DNA of 64,000 nucleotides from Patiria miniata. Its lineage: Eukaryota; Echinodermata; Asteroidea; Valvatida; Asterinidae. The notes under the pieces were generated by a model that worked only from the letters and a program-made list of their open reading frames with translations, searched no databases and was not told the DNA's origin. Location of the stretch: assembly GCF_015706575.1 (NCBI RefSeq), contig NW_024037058.1:1605754-1669753 (forward strand), written 5' to 3'. Numbering within the stretch: position 1 is the stretch's first letter; the number at the start of each line of letters is the position of its first letter. A program made the translations under genes and the position numbers. Positions 11,700 through 22,942 of the stretch are shown piece after piece.

Positions 11700-12085
11700 A
11701 TCATCCTACTCCAGGACTGGTAGCAGGTCAACTTCTTCATTCTTCTCACTGGTAGTCTTGGCTTAATGCAGATCAGTGGGTTCTGCAGACTCTGTCTTCT
11801 GAGTATCGCCAATATTTCACCAGTTCTTATATTTCACCAAAGCGTTATCAAATGTTATCCAACTAACGAAGGACTTTAGTCTCATTTGAGGTGGTGGCGG
11901 TCTCAGTATATCCTGCCACATGGCTCAGTATTTCCATGACGACCTCCATCAGTATAACTCACGACTGATGCCTTGCTGTTGCTGTGGGAGAACATCTTGA
12001 CAACCTTTCTCTTGTGGGAGCCTGGTCTGCGTCAGAACATCTCCTTCACATCAGTCATCTTAGGCTCTTCAGCCTCAGATCAGGT
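11700..12085 (+). pseudogene. DIRS-like retrotransposon RT/RNase H debris
   Basis: Plus-strand translation gives GLVAGQLLH, then NADQWVLQTLSSEY. This resembles the DIRS reverse-transcriptase segment with a DRWVL-type motif. After a gap come LRWWRSQYILPHGS, LTTDA and HLDNLSLVGAWSASEHLLHI. That resembles the DIRS RNase H region with its TDAS and WS..E..LHIN motifs. Stops interrupt the frame (for example in CACTGGTAGTCTTGG near 11750) and the RNase H motifs fall in two frames. It is an old, broken copy; no tyrosine recombinase was identified. The assignment is from motif memory only. Confidence 0.55.
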
Positions 12086-13596
12086 TCCTATACAGTCTCA
12101 GGCAATGAATAAACAGCGAGCAGCCCAGGTGCCAGATGAGGTTCTTCAGCCTCATGCAGCAGCCCATGTGCTATATGAGGGTCTTCAGTCTCAGGTAAAG
12201 TTATTGCATACTCTTTAAGCTTCAGTACAGGCACATCAAACCCATAGCATGTCAGCATCATGGGCTCTTTTGCAAGGTGTGTTGTCAAGATCATGGAGGC
12301 AACATGTTGGATAAGCACTTCAATGTTTACATTGTCCTACCTAAAGGACGTCTGCAAACAGGACGTATGGGCAGACAAGTCCTTCAAGTAACGGCAGTTT
12401 GGAGATTGTGTTCAGCTTTTGCTTTATCAAGTGTTCATGAGTCCAGCTCATGGGTATGGTACAAGTATGTTCGAACAGGATACATGTACCTAGAATTATT
12501 TGTTCCTATTTGTTCTAGGATTTCACACTTCTTTAGACACTGCACTGCATGTCCCTTCCCTCTCATCGATATTTTTACTGTGCTAGTACATACATGTACA
12601 ACTGTATGCATTTGTAGGTATTGAAGGTAACATGTTTTCTGTTATAAAATTACACGGATTTTCTATTCTATGTTAAATATACTTATCTCAAATACAATCC
12701 CTCCCTTTCTAGTTTATTCTCTATACTTACAGGAAAATAAGGGCAGAGTATTTTGTCAATTACGCGGAATATGCAATGCAGTGGGTGACGTGCACAAATA
12801 GTCTTAACATAACCAGCCAATTTTTGTCCGCAAGCGCATTTGCAAATTTGTCGGTATCAGAGATGACTATTTTCTTAGAAGAGAAAATCCCTGCAGATTT
12901 GGGGAGAGTTTTTACCGGTGCTGTTGGCTACCATCACATTTGATTGAATGTTGTGATATGGAAATCGCTCACTGTTATGACTCAAGGACTGCCCTGTTTC
13001 AACATGTAAGCTTTCACATGCATGCTGCGCACTAAGCAGTACAAGATTATCATAACAATTGTAAACCAGAAGTACTTATAGATTCAGGGATAAGCATGTA
13101 CTCCATATTCACATCGATTACGTTTCAATTAATCAATGGCATGTAATTAGCCAACTTACGTGTGTGAATATTGAATAGTACGCTATGTGTGCATATTATG
13201 ACATGTAGATCCACACATGTATGTACAAAGTATGTATATTACGGGCTACCAGTAGGTGTGAAGTAAAGTGGAAGCTCTGTAGTCTCATTTCAAAGGTGAT
13301 TAAGTGATACTTTGTGTAACATGTAATATATTTTGTGGACGGTATAACAAATGAATACAAGATGCATAAAGCCAACAAACAATGTTCATAATGGTAAAAT
13401 TATGTAAACTAATGCATAACTGTGTGAATGTATGTATGCCTTTGCACATACCGGTTCATGCAGTGAAATGAGTCTGATTTTTTTTTATGATCTAATTGCA
13501 ATAGCCATATGTTAAGTGCCTTTGAAAGAAAGCTTTTAATTGATTACCATCAGTTTCTGTCCATGCCTCTCACACTCTCTTGTAATATGTGTCTAG
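12086..13596. other. OSBP intron, no clear feature
   Basis: The first 250 bases contain repeated Gln-rich phrases in translation and may still be retroelement debris. The rest is AT-rich and unique-looking, with scattered ACATGTA words. The stretch ends in the acceptor TGTGTCTAG before the next OSBP exon. Confidence 0.4.
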
Positions 13597-13777
13597 GCGT
13601 GTGGAGAGTACTTAGAGCTGGCACAAGCACAGGGACGCAAGTGGCAGAAGGCTCTGCAGTATGAGAGAGATCAGAGACTACGATTAGAGGATACCATTGA
13701 GACATTGGCCAAACAGCACAACTCACTTGAGCAAGCTTGCCGGGAGAAAGGGCGTCAGGACCACAAGAGTGTCAAAG
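13597..13777 (+). CDS. OSBP: OSBP exon: central coiled-coil segment
   Basis: It encodes ACGEYLELAQAQGRKWQKAL, then QYERDQRLRLEDTIETLAKQ and HNSLEQACREKG. This is the helical segment of OSBP after the NAMIN sequence. It is charged and heptad-like, fitting the coiled coil that helps OSBP dimerise. The exon starts at a codon boundary after TGTCTAG and ends AAAG|GTTGGT, leaving one base. Reading past the donor yields only intronic sequence. Confidence 0.93.
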
Positions 13778-14954
13778 GTTGGTTGCTTAAATGATGTGTG
13801 CCCCTCTGGGGCAGTGTCTAACATCTGTGATAGGTCTATCCACAAAGGGCAAAACAGTATTACTCAGAAAAAGATCAATAGTAATCTATCTACAAAGCCA
13901 ACGTAACTCTCAAACTACTTATCTTCAAACAGTTACACACTATGTGAAGTACCAATAACTTGGTTATTCAGTTACTCTACATGGCTTCTGATTAAATGCA
14001 TTGACTATAACCAAATACTTCAAAACTGAATATTTCAAGACTGAATAGTCAGTCTGGGAGGCCATTGTGCCTTTAGGCCCTGTTGATATCAGTTTTTTTT
14101 TTTTACTATCAATATCTCAACCACCGAATACTGATAAAAATGCCAACATATCAAATTCCATTTGAGACACACATTACGGTCTTGCCAGGCACACAGGCTT
14201 GTATAATAAGCTTTGCAAAAGAGGCATCTTTAAAAACTGTCAACAAGCTTTTGTTTGCACTTTCGTATAATTTGGTAGTTGAGTGTTCAGACATGGTTTT
14301 GATCCAATATATATGTAAATAATTTGTAATGTGCGGATCCAATTTGACATGTGCCATTCGCCAGCCTATACACCAGTGGGATATATGGGGTGCCAATCAG
14401 GATTTGCATGGGCTAGTCAAAGTGTTATTGAAATATTAAGGCATGCTGATGAGTGCCTTCCGGTACAAAATAGTCTGTTTGAGATACCATTTTTTGAGGT
14501 AGCTGACTTCCTGAAATTTGAAAGAATTTTATCCCCCTGGCAATTCAGCTAGAGAGGGGGATATTGCCATAGGGTACATATGGCTTTACAATAGAGGACA
14601 GACACACAAAGGGACAACAAAAGATCATTTCAGTCCTCGAGCGTTGGGTCTTTTGTTGAAAATGATCCTCGATCCTATGGTTGTGTGCTTTAATAGTCTA
14701 TGAAAAAGTGCTATATAACAGGGACAAAGGGAAACAGAGCATTGTCCTCAGGTGTATAGAAATGTGTATGGGGGGGGGGTGAGTTTGTTCTGCATTCAAT
14801 AGGGGACGTTGTACAATAGAGGACAATATGATCCACAATTCTCGAAGGTCCACAATCGACGATCGTATAAAAACATATGGGAGGGAAATCTTCCTAAAAA
14901 GTTAATGTACAAACAAAAGAGAGACAATGTGGGGTCCACGATTGCACATAAATC

Positions 14955-15370
14955 CACACTATTGTGTGTGGTGTCCTAAAATCTGCCATGTTGCATCTCA
15001 CCTTAAAAATCTCACATCTCGCATCTCGCATCTCACCTTAAAAATCTCGCATCTCACCTTAAAAATCTCACATCTCGCATCTCGCATCTCACCTTAAAAT
15101 TCTCGCATCTCACCTTAAAAATCTCGCATCTCGGATCTCGCGTCTCGCATCTCGCTTCAAATGTAATTTGGTATGTTCACTTTGATGGCGTGCGCGCTTC
15201 CAACATTTACACGCTATTTATAGACACAGTGTATTTCCTGTGTGTAATATGGACACTGACATACGTCTGGTTTTATGGAGCGCCAAAAGTGGACAACTGT
15301 ATTTTCCCATTGTCTGTTAGTAGAATTAAAGGTGTTTAGAAATTGCAACACCGGTTTTTGAAAGACTCGG
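14955..15370. repeat. Left arm of a long inverted repeat, with minisatellite
   Basis: This block is inverted relative to 19875-20137. Shared words include GTTTTATGGAGCGCCAAAAG, CTATTTATAGACACAGTG and GGTGTTTAGAAATTGCAACA. Inside this arm only, a minisatellite built on GCATCTCACCTTAAAAATCTC (about 14990-15150) is expanded. The arms bracket the Helentron-like cluster and could be long terminal inverted repeats of a larger, later-invaded element. Confidence 0.65.
14990..15155. repeat. Minisatellite of ATCTCGCATCTCACCTTA units
   Basis: Roughly four imperfect units of about 40-50 bp, made of CATCTCGCATCTCACC and CTTAAAAATCTCG sub-units, stand in tandem. The matching position of the inverted partner near 20085-20100 holds only a single CATCACGCATCTCACG-like unit. 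The array therefore expanded locally. Confidence 0.75.
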
Positions 15371-15720
15371 CGCCTAAAAAGTGGACAAGTAAAAATCTCC
15401 AAAAATTGGACAACCCCAACCTCCATTTCCTGCTTGCTGAAATTGAGATTTTAAAAGTCTTAACACCCGTTCCTGACGCCTCAAAAGTGGACACTTAAAA
15501 ATCCTTAATTTCTGTTAGTAAATATTTGAGTTGAATTTATTTTAGAAACGACCATCTTGTATTCTCTGCCAGCCGAAATTTTGTCGTGAAACAAAAGTGA
15601 AGGAACTCAATTCAAATTGTCTCTAGATCTACTTGGGTGCATTTTTACAGCATTCCTCCGTTTGATTAAGAACAATCTGTGGGCTGTTCCCATCGTCACG
15701 TTTTTCATTTCATTTTATTA

Positions 15721-17879
15721 GGTGTTGGGCCTGAGCCCATTACCTATTGTTATTCTATGAATTTACTATTGTTAGGTGTTGGGCCTCAGCCCAACACCTA
15801 TTGTTATTCTATGAATTTACTATTATTATTATTAGGTGTTGGGCTTAAGCCCAAAACCTATTGTTTTTGTAAAAGTTCACTATTTTTTTTTTTATTCTCC
15901 AAGACACAATTCTTCTCCGGAACTGTTTGTCAAAATGGAAACATATATGAACTTCATTTGTCAGAACATGAATGCACAACCCACTGTAGATGTGCTTTTT
16001 TGTGATTACGTAATTGTGACGTCATCATGGGTCACGTGACGTCACTTCCAAAAATAATAAATTTAATCTTTGAAATTCAATATAAAATCAACCGTGAGAG
16101 ACCGGAACTTGAAATTTGCGGGAATTGACATGGCAATACATGATCTTCATTTTATCTCGTGCGCATAAAATCACGTGACCCTTCCTTCCGGTCCAAACCG
16201 GAAGTGCCTAATAATTTGAAAGTGGAAAAAGATATGAACTTGCTTTTAATGATTTTAGTGTCTGCCTGGAGTGACCTTTCAAAAAAAATAATGGGTGACG
16301 CCATGAAGTGTTGGAGCGCCCTCTAGCGGCAGGTTTAAAAACGTCAAAAACGCATTTTCACTTGATGTCTGTGGCGAAGTTTGCGGTAATCGCTTCAAAA
16401 TTAATGTACACGATGACCACAGTGCAGACAACACCTGTGCGCGAAAAAAAAATGATAACGTCATCAGACCGGAAGTTACAATTAAAAGACCTTTAAACCT
16501 TAAAAAATTGCTAACAAATATACCGTGATAGATATAATCAAGGTTTGGCTATATATATAGCACAGTTAACATAGCTCTTGAACTTTCAGGTAATTACATG
16601 AATTACGTCACAATGACGTCATCAAGTATCATATTACAAGCAATCAAAGATTTCTAGATTTAATCTTTGAAAATCAATTTAGAATCAACTGCTACAGATT
16701 TGATTTTGTTTTTTATGGCAATTGATACAATATTGCAAGGTCTTCATTTTTGGTATTAAGTGCAAAATCAAGAACTGTTTGGAAAAATGGAAACATATAT
16801 GAACTTCATTTGTCAATACCTAAATGCCCAATCCACTGCAGATGTATTTTTTTGTAATTACGTCATCATGATGTCATCATAGGTCACGTAACGTCACTTC
16901 AAAATATAATAAATGTAATCTTTGGAATTCAATATAAAATCAACCGTAAGAGACCGGAACTTGAATTTTGCGGGAATCGACATGATAATACATGCTCTTC
17001 CTTTTATCCTGTGCGCGTCAAATCACATGACCCTTTCTTCCGGTTGAAACCGGAAGTGCCTAATAATTTGAAAGTGGAAAAAGATATGAACTTGCTTTCA
17101 ATGATGTTGGTGTCTGCCTGGATTGACCTTTCAAAAAAAAATAATGGGTGACGCCATGAAGAGTTGGAGCGCCCTCTAGCGACAGGTTAAAAAACGTCAA
17201 AAACGCATTTTCACTTGATGTCTGTGGCAAAGTTTGCGGTATTCGCTTCAAAATTAATGTACATGATGACCTTAATGCAGACAAGACCTATGCGCGAAAA
17301 AAATTGATTACATCATCAGATCGGAAGTTACAATAGAAAGACCTTTAAACCTTCAAAAATTGCTAAAAAATCAACCGTGATAGATATAATCAAGATTTGG
17401 CTATATATAGCACAGTTGAAATAGCTCTTGAACTTTCTGGTAATAACGTCACAATGACATCATCAAGTATCATATTACAAGCAATCAAAGATTTCTAGAT
17501 TTCATCTTTGAAAATCAATTTAAAATCAACTGCTACAGATTTGATTTTGTTTTTTATGGCAATCGATACAATATTGCAAGGTCTTCATTTTTGGTATTAA
17601 GTGCAAAATCACGTGACCCTTCCTTCCGTTCAAAACCGGAAGTGCCTTATTATTTTTAATTGGCAGAAGATGCGAACTTGCTTTCAACGATGTGAGTGTC
17701 TGCCTAGGCAGTACTGTACAAACATTTTACAGGTGACGTCATCAAATGTTAGAGCGCCCTCTGGCGGCATGTTGAAAAAGTCAAACATGGATTTAAACAT
17801 GCATTTTGAGTTGATGTGTGTGGCAAAACTTGCGGTAATCCATGGCCCAACACCGTGTGGTTGTTCCTACAACCTCTAG
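15721..17879 (+). mobile_element. Helentron-like non-autonomous element, family 1, first unit
   Basis: Three 5' ends stand in a row at 15721, 15775 and 15835. Each starts GGTGTTGGGC and folds as a palindrome; the middle one has a 10-bp stem and a 4-nt loop at 15775-15798. The 3' end has the inverted sub-terminal repeat GGCCCAACACC (17844-17854), then the hairpin GGTTGT-TCCT-ACAACC, then CTAG (17876-17879) followed by T. This is the layout of Helentron-associated non-autonomous rolling-circle elements. The interior repeats modules of about 550-850 bp marked by GCGCCCTCTAGCGGCAGG. No Rep/helicase is encoded. Confidence 0.72.
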
Positions 17880-19288
17880 TTGTTGTTATTATTCTCCTCA
17901 GCACATTCTTCTCCGGAACTGTTTGTCAACATGGAAAGTGATATAAACTTCAATTGTCAATACATGAATGCACAACCCACTGAAGATTACGTCATCATGA
18001 CGTCATCATGGGTCACGTGACGTCACTTCAAAATATAATAAATTTAATCTTTCAAATTCAATATAAAATCAACCGTCAGAGACCGCAACTTGAGTTTTGC
18101 GGGAATCGACATGATTAGACATGACCTTCAATTTATCTTGTGCGTGTCAAATCACGTGACCCTTCCTTCCGGTCGAAACCGGAAGTGCCTAATAATTTGA
18201 AAGTGGAAAAAGATATGAACTTGCTTTCAACGATTTTAGTCTGTGGGTGGGTTGACCTTTCCAAAAAAATGATCAATGACGCCATGAAGTGTTCGAGCGC
18301 CCTCTAGCGGCAGGTTAAAAAATGTCCACAATGCATTTTCAGTTGATGTCTGTGGTGAAACTTGCGGTAATGATCACCTTAATGCAGATAAGACCTTGTG
18401 CGCATAAAAAAAATTGATTACGTCATCAGACCGGATGTTACAATGAAAAGACCTCTTTTCCTTTGAAAATTGCTAAAAAATCAACCGTCAGAGATATAAT
18501 CAAGTTTTGTGCTTTAAATGGCACTTTAATAATAGGTCTAAAACTTTTCAAGGTTTTGTTACAATATGTTAACTAGAAGATGCCCTGCAGCTCCCTTGAA
18601 ATTTGAAGTTGAACATGCCGACGCCTTAAAACGCTCATTTAATGCCACGTACATTGTGTGTACAGCAAAGGGCGATGATTGCGTACAAAAGGGAATTCCC
18701 CGTGCTTGCTTCTTGAGTGTCTGGTTTTACGACTGTTGTATGTTAACTATTGAGCTACATGTCAAGGCTGTTTGATGGACCAATGTATTTAAAGTGTTTA
18801 CCAGTGTTTTGTACACGTTTATATGACAACTTTTTAAAAGCAAGCACATTTTTGACTTCTGATGACGTCATATGATACTCAAAAATTGGGCTAGCAAAAG
18901 CGCCCTATTGGGTGCTTTCTTTTAAATTGGGCGCTTTTTTTCTAAAAACATGCGCATTAGGGTAAAGAGGGTATGGCGAGCAATATTTTGTATTGCGCCA
19001 ATGGTGTGCGACCTTTACTTTTAGAGATATGAGCTATTTAATGGGTTTTGTATCGATTGTACTTGATAGGTTTACAGTACAGCAGCATACGCGCGTGCAG
19101 ATCGTCACCTGACTCTTTTTAACTATCCTCTGTACACACGCTATTTTTCAACCCTCAACCCTCAACATCTACATCAACAATCAACAATCAATATTAACAT
19201 CAACAATCAACAATCAACGTCAACGTCAACAATCAACATCAACATCAAGAATGGCCCAACACCGTGTGGTTGTTCCTACAACCTCTAG
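17880..19288 (+). mobile_element. Helentron-like family 1, second unit lacking a 5' end
   Basis: Sequence directly after the first CTAG (TTGTTGTTATTATTCTCCTC) rejoins family-1 interior (TTCTTCTCCGGAACTG), so a second unit follows head to tail without its 5' palindrome. It ends at 19253-19288 with GGCCCAACACC, the same hairpin and CTAG. Just before the end (about 19145-19250) is an ATCAAC-type microsatellite. In Helentron-derived elements a microsatellite typically precedes the 3' stem-loop. Confidence 0.68.
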
Positions 19289-19464
19289 TTTCATTTGTTT
19301 CCTATATTATTTCTCAGGCAAGAACACATGCAGACACAAAATACAATACAATCATTTTGACACTAAAAAATATTGATAACACACCCGATTGACATTAGCA
19401 TGTATACAATACCCAGTCCCATTGCTTTTAGCAAAAAAAAAAAATAACACCAAAATTATTGGTT

Positions 19465-19535
19465 AAAAAAAGGAGACGGCCTCCAGGAAGGAAGCGGGCG
19501 GGGACGCTAAACATTTTGTTAAATTTGGCGTAAGC
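19465..19535. repeat. Fragment related to the MITE at 5876-6216
   Basis: GGAGACGGCCTCC, GGAAGGAAGCGGGC, GGGACGCTAAACAT and AAATTTGGCG match, in order, the right half of the element at 5876-6216 (and the inverse of its left half). Only one end is visible here. Confidence 0.5.
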
Positions 19536-19874
19536 AGTGTTTCAATAAACCAAAATACTAATAATGATAATCTTTGCGAGTTTCCGGCTCAGATTCCGCT
19601 CACGCCTCCCACCCACACCTGCTACGGGCATTTCTATTGGGTTACCCATCTACCGGTAAACTGTACGTCGTTGCGTCTCAATATTTCCTCCTGATTGGCA
19701 GTTTCCTGAAATATTGTGAACAACGTTACGAGAAAATTTGCTTGAGCGACTTTTAAACGTGTAGTCTCTTGATCCCATGAAAGAAACAATGTGCACTTGA
19801 AAATTTTCCCCTTTTGGGGTTAAATGTTTGAAATTGAGCCTTTTTGATAGCTACGGTAGCAGAAAATTGAGGGT

Positions 19875-20137
19875 TTTTTTTAAACCCTTGTTGCAATTTC
19901 TAAACACCTAAAATTCCAATAACAGAGAATAGGAAAATATTGTTGTCTACTTTTGGCGCTCCATAAAACCAGACGTAGGCCAGTGTCCGTATTGCACACA
20001 GGAAATGCACTGTGTCTATAAATAGCGTGTTAATGTTGGAAACGCGCATGCCATCAAAGTAAACATATCAAATTACATTTGACGTGAGATGCGTGATGCA
20101 AGATGGCAGGTTTGGGACACCATAATTGTGTGTGTGT
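19875..20137. repeat. Right arm of the long inverted repeat
   Basis: Inverse partner of 14955-15370, diverged by perhaps a fifth and lacking the minisatellite. It runs from TTGCAATTTCTAAACACC to GGGACACC and is followed by a GT microsatellite (20129-20143). A TATA-like CTATAAATAG word is conserved in both arms. Confidence 0.65.
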
Positions 20138-20699
20138 GTGTGTGCCCTGGCCGACACTGCATTATGGGGAACGTTTTTATTAGAGTAATTACATGTAGGA
20201 CCAAGTTATGGGGACTCTCTGCTGTCCCCACAGCATATTTCGGTCCCAACGGACACCTCGCACAGATGAGTGTATGTCCCACAACGACGGAACAAGGCTG
20301 TGTCCATGTGTTCCACTTTGGTTAGGTTAACTGTTTAGTGATGTCATATGAAAAGTCAGACTTGAATCTCAACCAAAATTGGTGACAATAATCTTTGGGT
20401 CGGGGGACTTCAGATGACCTGAGACTTTTCAAGTCAAAGGTCATCTAGGGGTCAAATGAGGTCATTCTGTATTTTGTAAACTGAAAAGTGTGCTTACTAA
20501 CTGACTGTATTAATACTGCCAGCATGTCAGTGGGATTGCAATACTTGCAGTACAATTGTATTTTTTTTCCTTTTCTTGTTCAGACTCTTCTTCATAGGAT
20601 TTGTACACGTTTTTACCCCAATCTTGCACTTTGGCGCTTTCATAAGTCCGATCAACTCCAAACTTGGCACGCACAAATACAGACCACCAACCGAAGATG

Positions 20700-21200
20700 G
20701 TCTGTAAAGGTTTAGGTCACAAAGATGTCATCCTGTGTCTGTGAAGTCCTGTGTCACATTAAATGTACATTTTTCGAGGCCCTATTTCTATGGAAGTACA
20801 AGTCTGATTGGGTTGAAATTTCGTATGTACATAAACAGGGTGCAGTCGGGTCAAAAGCTACGTAGACAGGGATGTGTTATAGGTGAAAATTTAAATCATG
20901 CTCTGATGACGTCATCACATGTCATATGACTTCACTTTAAGGTGTATAATTTGAAGCCATACATCTCCAAAACTTTCTATGTACATGTACATAGACAAGG
21001 AAATGTTAAAAGTAAAAATTGAAGTGACTTCATGACGACATCATCACATGTCATGTGATGTCACATTAAAAGTGCAGAATTCGAAGCCTTGTATCTCCTG
21101 AACTGCAGGTCTAATTGAAGTGAAACTTAGTATACAATGTACTAAAACGGGGTCTGTTCATGGTGATGTCTTCATGTCATCAAGTGTTGAGTCAGGCCAT
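20700..21200. repeat. Degenerate tandem repeat with TGACGTCATCACATGTCA units
   Basis: About three units of 130-150 bp each contain a GACGTCATCACATGTCAT-like palindrome-rich core, a CACTTTAAGGTG or CACATTAAAAGTG phrase and a 'tctccaaaact'-like stretch. A diverged further copy is at about 40870-41040. No coding content. It is distinct in sequence from the two Helentron-like families but shares the CRE-like core. Confidence 0.55.
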
Positions 21201-21489
21201 AAAAATGGGTTGGTTGGGTAGCCGGAAGCAGAAGTAATTTCTTTTGCTTACTGCTTCAATGATTGATGATTGAGCCAGCTGTATCTACCAGTTACCTGAA
21301 GTTGTTCTGTTGATGGAATTTGACTAGTCACAGTGCTTAACAGAATTATTATTGGACGGTTTGTGTTAGCCTGTAATATAAAGGCCAGGCAGGGGTAAAG
21401 GGTTTTATATATGTGTGCCTAAAAATAAGCTCTAGAAACTCAAGATGGAGAGAACAGTTCAGCAACTATTGTAATATTTTCCTTCACAG

Positions 21490-21586
21490 GAACAGATGCA
21501 GATGATGATGATGAAGACAATGAATTTTATGATGCCACAGAAGATTTTACATCTGTTCAACTCATTTCAAATGTGAAAGGTCACAA
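21490..21586 (+). CDS. OSBP: OSBP exon: acidic tract and FFAT motif
   Basis: This short exon encodes GTDADDDDEDNEFYDATEDF and then SVQLISNVKGHK. The acidic run before EFYDATE is a classic FFAT motif (EFFDAxE type). In OSBP it binds VAP proteins in the ER and so bridges ER and Golgi membranes. The second position is Phe followed by Tyr, still within the accepted pattern. The acceptor is TTCACAG and the donor is AA|GTGAGT. The phase joins correctly with both neighbours. Confidence 0.93.
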
Positions 21587-22942
21587 GTGAGTATCTAGGG
21601 CCAGGCCTCGTCTGAAATGGACTTCTAGACCTTTGCCTCCATCTGTTGTCAGCATGTGCCCACGCAATTCATGACAACCTTAAACAAGCCATTTATTCAT
21701 CTGTCATGTGTGCTGGCTGAAACCAAGTTTTGAAATCCTATATTTCAGCTCAGAGCAGGCTTGTATTTGCTTCATTTAGTGCTTTCTCGTTTATGATTTT
21801 AAATGAAATATAACATATGAATATACATTATACGAATATACTATTGTCTTGATATGGGCATCCTTTGTATTTTTGTGGTTCTCATATCCAACGACCCTCT
21901 ATTGACTCCCAACCCAAGAGAAAAAAAATGAAGCCTCATTAACAAAAAAAATTACAAATTGAAAATAAATTAACACAAAAAATTAACCCAAAAATATTGA
22001 TAAAAAAAATGCCAACCTCATTAACCAAACAAAATTTAACAAACTGAACAAAACCCAGAGGTCTATGTCTGTTTGAAACAGAACATACATGTATGGCTTT
22101 TCCGCCTTATGATTTTGTATGACTTTCTGCTTTTGAGTTTGTATAAATTTACATATAAATTATGTAAAAAAAAAAATTAAATTAAAAAATTTAATATAGT
22201 CATGAGGTTCAAAGTGCATTTTACGTCATAGTTGGCTAAATTTTGAATTTAGTATTGAATTTTCAATATGTGACGTTCCTTGTTGCCGGTACCTTGAATT
22301 CGCTTCGTCGATAGACTGAATGGAATGCAATGCAAAATGTTTATTCTTGAAATGAGACTTATCATCTGAGCACATACTGATTTGAACAAACATGGTTGTG
22401 CAAAGTTTCAATAACATTGCAGTTACTATTTTGTGAAACAAAAACACTTTGTGCGAGACAATTTATGCAAACTACGGCATGTATCAATCATTGGGATGCC
22501 AGAAGATACCAGGTTGTTGCCTCTCAACATAGTATGTGTCTATGGTACACCCTTATTGGTATTATGGCTTCCACTACAGCCATGGTGAATAAGTCAAATA
22601 CTCACCAAATATAGTTTTGTTATTTTTTTAGTTATAAACTCAAAATTTAACGCATTGCAATTTACAAAACTAGAGACCATACACACTTTGCATCATTTCA
22701 TTTAGCCATCAATACGGGTGCAACAGTTTGACCCTTCAGATTTTTAGAATTTTTAACCGACTGACCTTACATCAAAGGCAAAAAAAAAGAGAGAGAACCA
22801 TAGAAATAAAAAGGGACACGTGGTGTGTGTAAAAAAGTGGTTTACATGTATCTATAGAAAGTAAGGGGATTCTGGACCAGATGCATGAAGAGACTCGCAG
22901 TGAATAGCCACTAAGTAATTGGTTGAATAGAATTGTGTGCAC
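21587..22942. other. OSBP intron, no clear feature
   Basis: AT-rich intron. A low-complexity A-rich patch with AACAAAAAATTAAC-type units lies at about 21920-22050. No gene, hairpin or repeat of note was recognised. Confidence 0.4.

Noticed and set aside
14990..15155. Possible CRISPR-like array
   Set aside because: Direct repeats lack unique spacers of constant length; it is a minisatellite in animal DNA.
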